This document shows positions 7,234 through 15,543 of a stretch of DNA of 19,267 nucleotides, piece after piece (position 1 is the first letter of the stretch; each line of letters begins with the position of its first letter). Source of the DNA: Acidobacteriota bacterium. GTDB lineage: Bacteria > Acidobacteriota > Blastocatellia > Pyrinomonadales > Pyrinomonadaceae. Made by a program: the position numbers and the translations under genes. The stretch spans positions 1-19,267 of the forward strand of contig JAEZIT010000024.1 of assembly GCA_023436495.1 (NCBI GenBank), in the 5' to 3' direction. The notes below the pieces were generated by a model. The model had not been told where the DNA came from and made no database searches. It worked only from the letters and a program-made list of their open reading frames with translations.

Positions 7234-9390
7234 TCACCCGCCGTGCCGTTTAAGATCAAAGAGATTTGATTCGCCTTCGAATGATTCCTGGCTGTTGAAC
7301 GGTTTCTCACCCTCACGCGGCGTAAGCCTGGCGTAATGTCCGTCTGCCCGAAGCTCGCGCGCTTTCACATTGTCCCGCAAATACGGTTCGAGGTAATTAT
7401 TCTTTATGAAAGACCGCAAGTGCGGGTCCGTTATCGGAGTCAACACTTCGACCCGCCGGTCGAGGTTTCGCGGCATCCAGTCAGAACTGCCGATGAATGC
7501 CTCCTCATTTCCGCCGTTTGCGAAATAGTAGACGCGGCTATGTTCGAGCAGGCGCCCAACGATGCTGCGAACTCGAATATTATCTGATAGACCCGGAATA
7601 CCGGGCCGAAGCGTGCAGATCCCGCGAATTATCAGGTCTATGCTGACGCCGGCCTGTGATGCGTCGTAAAGGGCCTGAACAATTTCGGTGTCGGCAAGGC
7701 GGTTGATCTTCGCGACGATACGGGCAGGCCTGCCGGCACGGGCATGTGCCGCCTCCCGGCCGATCATCTCGATCATCCGCTGACGAAGGTTGATCGGCGC
7801 GACCAGCAACTTGTTGAACTGCTTGGGCTGTGAATAAACGGTCAGAAAATTGAACAGTTCGGTAGCGTCTGCCCCGATCTCGTCATCGACGGTAAGTAGC
7901 CCTAGGTCCGTATATCCCGCGGACGTTTCCGGGTTATAGTTTCCGGTCGCGGCATGGACATAGCGGCGAAGTTCATCGCCTTCCCGTCGGACGATCAGAG
8001 TTGTCTTGGCATGCGTTTTTAGGCCTAAAAGGCCGTAAATGACATGAACGCCCGCACGCTCGAGGCGCTTGCCCCATTCAATATTGTTCTCTTCGTCAAA
8101 ACGGGCCTTCAGCTCGATCAGAACGGTGACCTGCTTACCGAGCTCGCTTGCGCGAATCAGCAGCGGCGGGATCGGCGAATTCTCGCCCATCCTATACAGA
8201 CACATTTTTATCGCGAGGACGTTCGGGTCTTCGGCTGCCTCAGCGATGAATTCCGTGATTATGCCATAGGGCATGAATGGGTGATGTAGCATCACATCGC
8301 CGCGTTTTATAACGTCGAACATCGACTCTTTGCCGTTGAAGACTTCCGGCCGTTGGACGCGAAGTGGTTTGTCCTTAAGCTCCGGCCGGTTTAGCTTTGT
8401 AAGAGCCGCCAGTCCGGTCAGATCCAACGGACCGTCGACGTCGTAAACGTCGGCACCATCGAGCCCGAGCGAATCGCGCAGATATTCACGCATCTCGTTC
8501 GGCATTCCGCTTGAAACCTCCAGTCGGACCACATCCCCGAAGCGCCGTTCGCGGAGATTTTGTTCCATCATTTCAAGGAGATCTTCAGCTTCGGCTTCGC
8601 GCAGTTCGATATCAGCGTCGCGTGTGATCCGGAATGCAAAGCACGTTTCCGGGCTCGCATCCGGGATCAGGCGGCGAATGTTGGCGGCGATCACGTCTTC
8701 GATGAAGATGAACGCATCCTCGCGGCCCGGGACCGGAAGCAGACGATCGAGGAACGGCGGGATCTTAAGCCGGACGAACATCTCGGAATCTTTGTTCTTT
8801 AGAGCCCGCGCGACGCGTGGCGCGAGGTCCGGTTTTACGAAAATTCCGATATTAAGGCTCGATCCTGAAATATACGGAAACGGGTGCGATGGATCGACCG
8901 CCTGCGGCGTCAGTACCGGGTAAATGCTCTCTTCAAAGAGCTTCTGCATTTCCGAACGTTCGTGGGATGAAAGAGAATTGTACGATGTCAATACAATTCC
9001 GTTATTCTCGAGCTCGGGTGCAATTACCTCCCTAAACTCCCGCATTTGAGCCGCGTTCATCTCCAGAAGCCGCGCGCGTATTTCGGCGAGCTGCTGGGCG
9101 GCCGTCAGGCCATCCGGTGAAACTTCGACGATGCTGCCGGCCTTTGTTTTCAAGCCGGAAATGCGGATCATGAAAAATTCGTCGACGTTGGACGAGAAGA
9201 TGGAAAGAAATTTGACCCTTTCAAGAAGCGGATTGGACGCATCGCGGGCTTCGTCCAGGACGCGCCTGAAAAATTCGATCAGGCTAAGGTCTCGGTTAAT
9301 GTATGACGCTGTCGGCCTTGGGGTTACGTCGTTCTTAACGGCGCCGTCGGTCCGATCCAGTGGGTAGAGTTTTGTTAAAGGTGTTGCCAT
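7234..9390 (-). CDS. ppk1: Polyphosphate kinase 1
   Basis: 718 residues, a full-length PPK1. Reversibly polymerises the gamma-phosphate of ATP into inorganic polyphosphate, usually at the membrane's inner face. Domain order is visible: N domain (INRDLSLIEFFRRVLDEA, 31-48, and FLSIFSSNVDEFFMIRI), head domain, and two phospholipase-D-like C domains. The autophosphorylated histidine is His460 in LKTHAKTTLIVRRE. The second active-site histidine is His617 in LLEHSRVYYFANGG. YVHAATGNYNPETS and FIGSSDWMPRNLDRRVEVL are further signatures. First gene of a three-gene run with the kinase-like and DUF4956 genes. The ATG at 9390 has no Shine-Dalgarno and is preceded by an AT-rich stretch. Confidence 0.97.
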   Translation of the reverse strand: MATPLTKLYPLDRTDGAVKNDVTPRPTASYINRDLSLIEFFRRVLDEARDASNPLLERVKFLSIFSSNVDEFFMIRISGLKTKAGSIVEVSPDGLTAAQQLAEIRARLLEMNAAQMREFREVIAPELENNGIVLTSYNSLSSHERSEMQKLFEESIYPVLTPQAVDPSHPFPYISGSSLNIGIFVKPDLAPRVARALKNKDSEMFVRLKIPPFLDRLLPVPGREDAFIFIEDVIAANIRRLIPDASPETCFAFRITRDADIELREAEAEDLLEMMEQNLRERRFGDVVRLEVSSGMPNEMREYLRDSLGLDGADVYDVDGPLDLTGLAALTKLNRPELKDKPLRVQRPEVFNGKESMFDVIKRGDVMLHHPFMPYGIITEFIAEAAEDPNVLAIKMCLYRMGENSPIPPLLIRASELGKQVTVLIELKARFDEENNIEWGKRLERAGVHVIYGLLGLKTHAKTTLIVRREGDELRRYVHAATGNYNPETSAGYTDLGLLTVDDEIGADATELFNFLTVYSQPKQFNKLLVAPINLRQRMIEMIGREAAHARAGRPARIVAKINRLADTEIVQALYDASQAGVSIDLIIRGICTLRPGIPGLSDNIRVRSIVGRLLEHSRVYYFANGGNEEAFIGSSDWMPRNLDRRVEVLTPITDPHLRSFIKNNYLEPYLRDNVKARELRADGHYARLTPREGEKPFNSQESFEGESNLFDLKRHGG

Positions 9391-9580
9391 AACAATATAT
9401 AAGTACTATCGATAAATGGTCGCTACGGAGAGCTGTTGCAACTGAGATTTGCAAATACCGTTCCAAACGCAGAAAAGATAGGTATTTAGGCATACATAGC
9501 GGGAATATTGCCTAAAAGCGGTGGTGCGAGGGTGTATTAATTTGATGCAGAATTAGCGGCGGAATTTGAGGGCCAAAATG

Positions 9581-9605
9581 GAAAAGGCAGGGACGCGCCC
9601 TGCCT
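9581..9605 (-). terminator. Rho-independent terminator of the ferredoxin-domain gene
   Basis: Perfect 8-bp stem AGGCAGGG (9585-9592) with CCCTGCCT (9598-9605) and a 5-nt loop. On the minus strand the stem is followed by a short T tract (TTTTCC, 9584-9581 side). It lies 25 nt after the stop of the gene at 9630-10673. Confidence 0.75.
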
Positions 9606-9629
9606 CTTCGGAGACGGATCGGATGTTGG

Positions 9630-10673
9630 TTACATCAGTTGGTTTTTGACCGCGTCCTTTACGATAGTGCGGTTTTTCTTGGCCGAAGTGGTTGCGGGTT
9701 CGAGCTCTATGTGGTCGACGCCATAGACTTCGCGGCCGAAGACGCCGTTCCAGGGCGGGACCACGATAGTGACATCGCCGTGGGCGCGGGACTGGCAGGC
9801 GAGGCGCAGGTAGGGTTTATCGCCTTCGGGCTGGTTGTAGCCGAACAGCTCGGTCGCGTTGTGCTCGAGGCGTTCTACCTCGGTAAGTTTCTCGGTTCCG
9901 CCCAGTACGCCGACCCAGCAAGTGCCGCAGGCAGCGGATTTACACTCGACGGGGACGACGCCTTCCCAGCACCGGTGGTCGGCGGATTGCCAGTCGCGGG
10001 AGCGGTCTTTGGCGGACGCGGAGGTTATTTCTTCGTCCTTGATGATCTCGAAATCGCCTGTAAAAGACGGGGTTTTGTAGTTCACCCGGAATGTTTTGTC
10101 GATGGTCTTGAGGAATCCGAACAGGCCCTGCGAGCTGTCTTTGGCTCGTTCGCGGACGATCTTGTCCGGGGAGCTCGCCATCAGTCCGGACGGCTTTTTT
10201 ACGGTGCCCGGAGAGCTTTTGAAGGCCTCGAGCCCGGACTGTACCAGGGTCATTAATCCGATGGCGCTGATACCCAGCGTTAGTGACACGGGCGCCTTCG
10301 ATCGTTCGCTGACAACCCTGGCAATGTTGGTAATTACGTCGCCGAGCGTCGGTTCACTGCCGTCGAAGCGCTCGTTTTCGGCGATGATCGCCGATTTGAC
10401 CTCGGGCCAGAATCGGTGTCCGTACACGAAATGGTGTGATGTATCGATCTGGTCCTTCACCCGGTAGTTGCCCTGGATCGCCAGACGCTTGACGGTCGCT
10501 TCGAGGTCCTCGGCCGACTCAAGGTAGCGGAACAGTTCCAGCGGAAAGAACCGGAACCAGATCCGGACGGCGTTGCGGTCCACCTCATGAATATCGGCGG
10601 CCAGCGATTCTACGGTTTCGAGCCAGGCGGCTTCGTTATGCGTGTTCAGATAATTCTCAAATTTTGATGACAT
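9630..10673 (-). CDS. Protein with C-terminal [2Fe-2S] ferredoxin domain
   Basis: 347 residues from the ATG at 10673; an in-frame extension of 40 residues upstream is Pro/Cys-rich, unlike the rest, and I reject it. Residues 1-125 look helical and are not recognised (WFRFFPLELFRYLE, HHFVYGHRFWPEVKSA). Residues 128-147 are one hydrophobic helix, followed by a linker. From about 195 a plant-type [2Fe-2S] ferredoxin domain follows, with Cys244, Cys249, Cys252 (CKSAACGTC) and Cys293 (LRLACQSRAHGDVTI). The 40-residue gap before the last cysteine is longer than usual and carries an insert with GYNQPEGDK. A fused electron-carrier role is likely; the partner is unknown. No clear Shine-Dalgarno. Divergent from the gene at 10851. 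Confidence 0.85.
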   Translation of the reverse strand: MSSKFENYLNTHNEAAWLETVESLAADIHEVDRNAVRIWFRFFPLELFRYLESAEDLEATVKRLAIQGNYRVKDQIDTSHHFVYGHRFWPEVKSAIIAENERFDGSEPTLGDVITNIARVVSERSKAPVSLTLGISAIGLMTLVQSGLEAFKSSPGTVKKPSGLMASSPDKIVRERAKDSSQGLFGFLKTIDKTFRVNYKTPSFTGDFEIIKDEEITSASAKDRSRDWQSADHRCWEGVVPVECKSAACGTCWVGVLGGTEKLTEVERLEHNATELFGYNQPEGDKPYLRLACQSRAHGDVTIVVPPWNGVFGREVYGVDHIELEPATTSAKKNRTIVKDAVKNQLM

Positions 10674-10779
10674 ACCTATTGATCCCAGACAAGGAAAATC
10701 GACTTTATCAAAAATTGGGCGTGTAGGACAAATCGGCCGGCAGGGAAGAGGCGAATCGGGGCGCCCGGAAAAATAGGTA

Positions 10780-10809
10780 TTGCCCGACGGCAAAGCCTTG
10801 TGTTATAAA
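10780..10809 (+). promoter_or_regulatory. Candidate sigma-70 promoter for the gene at 10851
   Basis: TTGCCC (10780-10785), an 18-nt spacer and TATAAA (10804-10809) place a transcription start near 10816, about 35 nt before the ATG at 10851. TTGCC-CGAC-GGCAA overlapping the -35 is also a small inverted repeat, possibly an operator. Only sequence resemblance supports it. Confidence 0.4.
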
Positions 10810-10850
10810 GCATCTACCAAACTTGTTTTCCCATAAATAAGGACAGAAAA

Positions 10851-11126
10851 ATGAACAGACCACTCCCGAACCCTTTGGCACTAGCCGCCACGCGTATTCC
10901 CGCATGCGTCGATACGGCGGACAAATTCCCAGTCACGGCCCGCGGCCTCGGCAAGCACGGCGAAGAGGACAATGCCATCAAGCACCTCCGTCCCGCCTTC
11001 GAACACCACGCCAGAATGTTCGAGGGCGAAAGCTCGTCCGACTTGATGACCGACAGCTCGTTCGCGAGGTTCAGGGATAGCGAGAAATTCAGGAAAGCAG
11101 TTTTGGAATTGGAAGACAGCAAATGA
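10851..11126 (+). CDS. Hypothetical small protein
   Basis: 91 residues, charged and mostly helical in appearance (RDSEKFRKAVLELEDSK at the end), without signal peptide or membrane segment. AAGGA lies 8 nt before the ATG, and a plausible promoter sits 35 nt further up. Not recognised. It stands 28 nt before the Roco gene on the same strand and could be co-transcribed with it, but its higher GC content resembles the chromosome to the left, not the Roco gene. The opposite strand is also open here, so coding status rests on the ribosome site and promoter. Confidence 0.55.
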   Translation: MNRPLPNPLALAATRIPACVDTADKFPVTARGLGKHGEEDNAIKHLRPAFEHHARMFEGESSSDLMTDSSFARFRDSEKFRKAVLELEDSK

Positions 11127-11154
11127 TAATCCGACGAGAATGTGGCTTTAATAT

Positions 11155-14100
11155 ATGGAGCAAAACGAGTTCGAACTAATTGACGATAGGGGGTTGCCGT
11201 TAACTCTTGAATTAGAACTAACTGACACTGAGGGGGGAACTATTCCTGAATCAACCTTTCGATTCGCGAATATCCAGTCTCTCAAAGCAAAACGGCTAGG
11301 CATTTCTTTGTTACCCGAAAACTTAGGCACCCTCACGGAACTTAAAACTTTGGACCTACGCGAGAATCACCTTAAGTCGCTTCCGCCCCAGATCGTAAAC
11401 TTAGAAAAGCTTGAGGAAATTCTTCTAGACCGAAACTTCTTTGAAAAGTTGCCAGACCAACTCCTAGAACTCAAAAAGCTTCGCTATATATCCATAGAGC
11501 ACAATCGCTTGACCTATCTTCCGGACGCAATCAACCGTCTAAGAAAACTGAAGCATTTATATATTGGGGGCAACTTGTTCGACGCCGTTCCCGCACAGGT
11601 AACAACTCTCCCATATTTGCAGAATCTATCGTTAAGTGAAAACCAAATAGAGTTCCTCCCACCGGAGATTACGAAATTAATAAACCTTAAGGGGTTGTTT
11701 GTTAGAGGTAACCGCCTTACACGATTTCCAACCGAAATTCTGGGATTGGCGAGCTTGGAAAAGTTATCGCTAAGTGACAATGCCATAAAAGAAATATCGG
11801 AACAAATTGGACATCTCCGTAACTTGGAGGGGCTCTTCATTAGGAATAATCTATTATCCGAGTTGCCGAGCGAGCTCTTTACCCTTTCGAATCTTAAACG
11901 CCTTTATTTGGAGCGTAACCGCATTGCACAACTGCCATCGGGTATAGGCAAATTGTCTAACTTGGAGCAACTCTTATTAGCGGGGAACCTAATCGATCAA
12001 TTGCCTCAGGAAATCACACGCCTTTCAAAGCTTAAAGAGCTTTCGATATCTAAAAACCCTTTCGCAAGCTTTCCTTACGAGATTTACGAACTGCCGAATC
12101 TTCAGCACTTATTAATTGACGAAAATCAGCTTTACAATTTCGCCAATCATTTATTTGTGCTTAAACACCTTCAGTATAGCGTATGGAATGGTGACCGATA
12201 CATCCCCCTTCAGACTGAGGTCGTGGCTCGTTTGGAGTCGCCGGAAGAACTACTACACTATTATGCCCAGCTTCGATTTGGCAGCCGGGAACTGAATGAA
12301 GCAAAAGTACTTGTTGTCGGCCAGGGAAGCGTCGGAAAAACTTCTTTAATAAAACGACTTATTTCAGGTGCTTACAATCCACAAGAGAATAAGACAGACG
12401 GAATTGAGATAAACAAAGAGTGGAAACTTCGGGTTAATGACCGAATTGTGCAACTCAACATCTGGGATTTTGGCGGCCAAGAGATCATGCACGCGACGCA
12501 TCAGTTCTTTCTAACCAAGCGTAGTCTATATATATTGGTGCTCGATTCCCGTCTCGACCCAGAGGAGAACCGAGTTGACTATTGGTTGGAAAAAATAAAG
12601 AGTCTCGGAGGTGATTCGCCGGTTCTTGTGGTTGGCAACAAGATTGATCAGCATCCGTTAGACGTAAATCAAACAGGGCTGTCGCGAAAATACCCAAACA
12701 TTGTTGGATTCTATGCCGTTTCATGTGCGTCGGAAAAAAATCTAGGACGACTCCGCGAGGGAGTGGCTGACGCAGTTGGTCGAATATATGGCCTACACGA
12801 CGCGATACCGACGAGTTGGTTTAGAGTAAAGAGCGATCTCGAAAAGCTAGACAAGGACTTCATGCCATATGAAAGTTATCTTGAACTTTGTGACCGAAAC
12901 CAAGTTGACGAAGGAGATCGAGCCAAGCTAATTCGATTACTCCATGACCTAGGGATAGTACTTAATTTTCGCGACGACCCTCGATTAAGTGACACCAATG
13001 TTTTAAATCCAGAATGGGTGACACAGGGAGTCTATAAGATCCTCAACTCGCGCGAGTTGTTTAAGAGTAGGGGGATTTTGAAATTAAGATCCTTATCGAA
13101 CATTCTCGACACCCGCATCTATCCTAAAACAAAGCACATATTTGTGATCGATATGATGCGAAAGTTTGAACTCTGTTTCGATATCCGACAGGATGAAGAG
13201 TTTCTCGTGCCGGATTTACTCGCAGAGGAAGAGAATTTTACAGGTGACTGGAAAGACTCACTTAAATTCCAATACCATTATAACGTTTTCTTTAACAGCA
13301 TAATCACTCGCTTTATCGTGAAGATGCATGAATACATCTATAAGAACACTTACTGGAGAACCGGGGTCGTTTTAGCTTACAAGTCTGGGGATATGGTTAT
13401 TAATCGTGCATTAGTGAAAGCAGACCCTGCGGAAAGAAAAGTATACATTTTCGTCGATGGAAACCAGAACACAAGGAGGGAATTTCTCTCGAGAATTCGA
13501 GAAAAGTTTGACGAAATCCACCAATCATTTGCTGATGAGTATGTCCGTGACAATATTCATCAAAAGGTGCCAGTACCGAACAATCCAGAATTCGTTGTAG
13601 ATTACGAGCATTTACTGAGATTAGAGTCCGTTGGGAAGCGTTACGTCATTCCGGAGGGTATGGTTGATGAGGTCGATATTAGGGAGTTGTTAAATGGGAT
13701 TGAATCGAATGAAGAACGTCAGATACGCAAGGAAGATTTGGTTCGGACTCAGACAATACCTTTAATTCAAAGCGAACCATCTACGCGATTGGCAGCGTTA
13801 GAACCTATAAAGTCTAGGATTGATGGTACGGTTGATGCTATTTGGTTTTTTACCAAGCTCGTTTTCGTCCTTGGAGTTTTTGTTGCGATATATTTTGCAG
13901 TCGTTCAGATTGTTGAGAATTGGGAACCGATAAAACAGAATCTGGAAGCAGCCCACATCGTTTCCATCGTTATTGTCGCGATTGTCGCTTACTTGATCAT
14001 TTTCTTAGTTGGTGGAAAGGAAGAACTTAGACTAGTAAGTAATCGCTTGGATAAACTACGCGACGAGACGATGAAATCTCTTGCATACAAATTCAAGGGG

Positions 14101-14163
14101 TTTGATTTCGACGAGTATCAACGAATTCACCGTGAACTCCGAAAAATAACAGAAGACGATTGA
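11155..14163 (+). CDS. Roco-family protein: LRR, Roc GTPase, COR, two membrane helices
   Basis: 1002 residues. Residues 63-338 are twelve near-perfect 23-residue leucine-rich repeats (LxxLxLxxNxLxxLPxxIxxLxx). The Roc GTPase (about 383-545) has all its motifs: P-loop GQGSVGKTS (389-397, Lys395), DFGGQE (438-443), NKID (495-498) and SCAS (523-526). The COR domain follows; VLNPEWVTQGVYKIL is its typical block. The C-terminus adds a linker, two hydrophobic helices (about 895-920 and 934-955) and a short charged tail, so the protein may be anchored in the inner membrane. Roco proteins are dimerising GTPases; bacterial functions are mostly unknown. Codon use is markedly AT-rich beside both neighbours, suggesting transfer. 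The start has no good Shine-Dalgarno. Confidence 0.93.
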   Translation: MEQNEFELIDDRGLPLTLELELTDTEGGTIPESTFRFANIQSLKAKRLGISLLPENLGTLTELKTLDLRENHLKSLPPQIVNLEKLEEILLDRNFFEKLPDQLLELKKLRYISIEHNRLTYLPDAINRLRKLKHLYIGGNLFDAVPAQVTTLPYLQNLSLSENQIEFLPPEITKLINLKGLFVRGNRLTRFPTEILGLASLEKLSLSDNAIKEISEQIGHLRNLEGLFIRNNLLSELPSELFTLSNLKRLYLERNRIAQLPSGIGKLSNLEQLLLAGNLIDQLPQEITRLSKLKELSISKNPFASFPYEIYELPNLQHLLIDENQLYNFANHLFVLKHLQYSVWNGDRYIPLQTEVVARLESPEELLHYYAQLRFGSRELNEAKVLVVGQGSVGKTSLIKRLISGAYNPQENKTDGIEINKEWKLRVNDRIVQLNIWDFGGQEIMHATHQFFLTKRSLYILVLDSRLDPEENRVDYWLEKIKSLGGDSPVLVVGNKIDQHPLDVNQTGLSRKYPNIVGFYAVSCASEKNLGRLREGVADAVGRIYGLHDAIPTSWFRVKSDLEKLDKDFMPYESYLELCDRNQVDEGDRAKLIRLLHDLGIVLNFRDDPRLSDTNVLNPEWVTQGVYKILNSRELFKSRGILKLRSLSNILDTRIYPKTKHIFVIDMMRKFELCFDIRQDEEFLVPDLLAEEENFTGDWKDSLKFQYHYNVFFNSIITRFIVKMHEYIYKNTYWRTGVVLAYKSGDMVINRALVKADPAERKVYIFVDGNQNTRREFLSRIREKFDEIHQSFADEYVRDNIHQKVPVPNNPEFVVDYEHLLRLESVGKRYVIPEGMVDEVDIRELLNGIESNEERQIRKEDLVRTQTIPLIQSEPSTRLAALEPIKSRIDGTVDAIWFFTKLVFVLGVFVAIYFAVVQIVENWEPIKQNLEAAHIVSIVIVAIVAYLIIFLVGGKEELRLVSNRLDKLRDETMKSLAYKFKGFDFDEYQRIHRELRKITEDD

Positions 14164-14186
14164 TTCTTTAGAAGTACGAGATCAAT

Positions 14187-14215
14187 GCAACTCTTCATCC
14201 CTTAAATTGAGTTGC
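14187..14215 (+). other. Stem-loop after the Roco gene
   Basis: Perfect 7-bp stem GCAACTC (14187-14193) with GAGTTGC (14209-14215) and a 15-nt loop, 23 nt after the stop codon. Only TTCG follows, with no T run, so it is a weak terminator candidate or a transcript-end stabiliser. Confidence 0.35.
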
Positions 14216-14255
14216 TTCGACCCGTTCAGCGTTATAATCTCTCGAAGGCCGCCGT

Positions 14256-14333
14256 GCAATTGTGTTGCGTGGGTAAGATACTTGGCGAATGATCTTGCCC
14301 GCCGGGTATCAGGAGATTGGTGCGGTTCGACGC
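14256..14333 (+). repeat. Diverged copy of the promoter and 5' end of the gene at 16425
   Basis: 78 nt match 16392-16465 at 71 of 74 aligned positions, plus a 4-nt insertion (CGCC-type) after the ninth coding base. The copy keeps the ATG (14290), and its -10 reads GATACT instead of TATACT. The insertion shifts the frame, so the copied start codes for only about 22 residues before a stop. It is therefore not a working gene copy. Confidence 0.85.
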
Positions 14334-14335
14334 AA

Positions 14336-14691
14336 GCTAACACTGGATTGGCCTTGAGCTTTGCTATGATATTTGGAGGGCTCTACCTTATTTATCGAGG
14401 GTTATACCCGAATACGAAATAAGAGCGGCGGCAGGAGTATTCGCGGTTGGGAAAACAGTTATTGATGTTGTCGGAGGATTTAGGCAGATCAGGTCGTGAT
14501 ATGTACGGCGACAGGTTAAAAAACTCATCAAAAATAAGTTCCTTCTTACTCCGCTCGTAATAATCTGTGTTGTCATCGGCACCTTGGCGTTCATCCCACA
14601 TTCCGTTTGTGGGTGCGGTGATAAAACGGAAAGCACGCTGTTAAGGTTAATTGTTCGGGACACGATCAACGAGCTAAAGCGCACATGGTAG
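14336..14691 (+). pseudogene. Probable decayed small membrane-protein gene
   Basis: Protein-like segments appear in succession but do not form one ORF. LALSFAMIFGGLYLIYRGLYP comes first, ending at a stop at 14420-14422. It is followed in another frame by AAAGVFAVGKTVIDVVGGF, closed by TGA at 14497. The same frame continues past that stop with KNKFLLTPLVIICVVIG and a Cys-Gly-Cys stretch to TAG at 14689-14691. No start codon serves the last part. Two hydrophobic stretches suggest a membrane protein that has suffered a frameshift and a stop. It begins directly after the 78-nt repeat, which may have replaced its start. Chance hydrophobic frames are the alternative. Confidence 0.35.
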
Positions 14692-14760
14692 CTGCGGGGC
14701 GCGACGGACCGGTCCTTCGTACACTGGCGGGCCGTTGTGCATTTTGGCGTAGGGTTGAGT

Positions 14761-14817
14761 GTTTCGCCCTTACTGCGTGCGGGCTTCGGCAAACTGGCCG
14801 CCCGCTTATGCAGGCGG
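14761..14817 (+). repeat. 32-nt interspersed repeat (copy 1) with adjacent hairpin
   Basis: 14761-14792 (GTTTCGCCCTTACTGC...CGGCAA) is identical to 16137-16168 and matches 16235-16266 at 30 of 32 positions. Five nt on, 14798-14817 is a hairpin CCGCCCGC-TTAT-GCAGGCGG with one mismatch. A related hairpin and the tail GGTTCTGAC also follow copy 2. The flanking stretches 14692-14760 and 14821-15036 show no convincing gene. Confidence 0.85.
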
Positions 14818-15036
14818 TTCTGACGACGGGCCTTTGCGAACTTGCCGGTCGCTGATGCGGGCTGCGTGGTGCGAATAAAATCTTGCGTTTTTGTTCTTAG
14901 TGCTATTAAACTTCAGGTGGGGCCTCACGCCTGCCATGCCGAGCCGTTTCTCTCTAAGTTAATTTAGTTGACGTTGTCACTCTCTTCAACGAACACCGCG
15001 CGTTCATTTCAAGACTCTTAATCCACTTTTAATACA

Positions 15037-15411
15037 ATGAAAAACCAAGTTGCTGAGATCACTGAACCGGTGGTAGCGATCAATATCAATCAATCTTATC
15101 GTGCCGGGATCAACAGGAATGATCTGTACGAATTCACCCGTGGTGTCTGGCGCATTGGCGTAGACCGTGCCCGGACGGCCGATTATGCGTTTGCGGTGTA
15201 CCAGGGCGTGGTCAAGGAGGTCTATGAGATCGATCAGTGGTATCCGGCGGGGTCGACGCTGTATGCCAACCGGAAGATCCTTGAAGAATGGAAGAAAGGC
15301 CGGTACGAATTCCTCGGGAAAGTAGCCGCCGATGAGGTGCGCGATAAGTATGTCGGCAAGACGCTGCCGGAGAGGCATGCGCAGAATCCGATCAAGTATT
15401 TTAACTGCTGA
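15037..15411 (+). CDS. Accessory protein, possibly PUA-like fold
   Basis: 124 residues ending in a cysteine. I recognise the type from accessory regions but cannot name a family with certainty. The blocks ININQSY, LYEFTRGVWRIG, YAFAVYQGVVKEVYEIDQWY, RYEFLGKVA and NPIKYFNC alternate short strands and helices in the manner of small PUA/EVE/ASCH-like nucleic-acid-binding domains (inference). No signal peptide or membrane segment; no clear Shine-Dalgarno. It stands 132 nt before the nuclease-like gene on the same strand, inside the repeat island, which suggests an accessory pair. A 355-codon minus-strand ORF covers both genes, but its protein has no recognisable features. Confidence 0.75.
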   Translation: MKNQVAEITEPVVAININQSYRAGINRNDLYEFTRGVWRIGVDRARTADYAFAVYQGVVKEVYEIDQWYPAGSTLYANRKILEEWKKGRYEFLGKVAADEVRDKYVGKTLPERHAQNPIKYFNC

Positions 15412-15543
15412 TCCTGTTGAGCAGATGAGATCAGGGATTTGGCGGCCCTCGTTATGCATCTGTGAGTAGTTCACGCATGGCACCGCGAGTTCGCCGGCCG
15501 GTTCGATCTGCTGTAAAAGCACGTTTTGGTCCAGACAGAAATT

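Noticed and set aside
9639..10256. 205-codon Gly/Val-rich plus-strand ORF
   Set aside because: Shadow of the ferredoxin-domain gene, whose cysteine ligands are all in place.
10674..10793. 40-residue N-terminal extension of the ferredoxin-domain protein
   Set aside because: Pro/Cys-rich, unlike the rest of the protein, and it runs into the intergenic promoter region.
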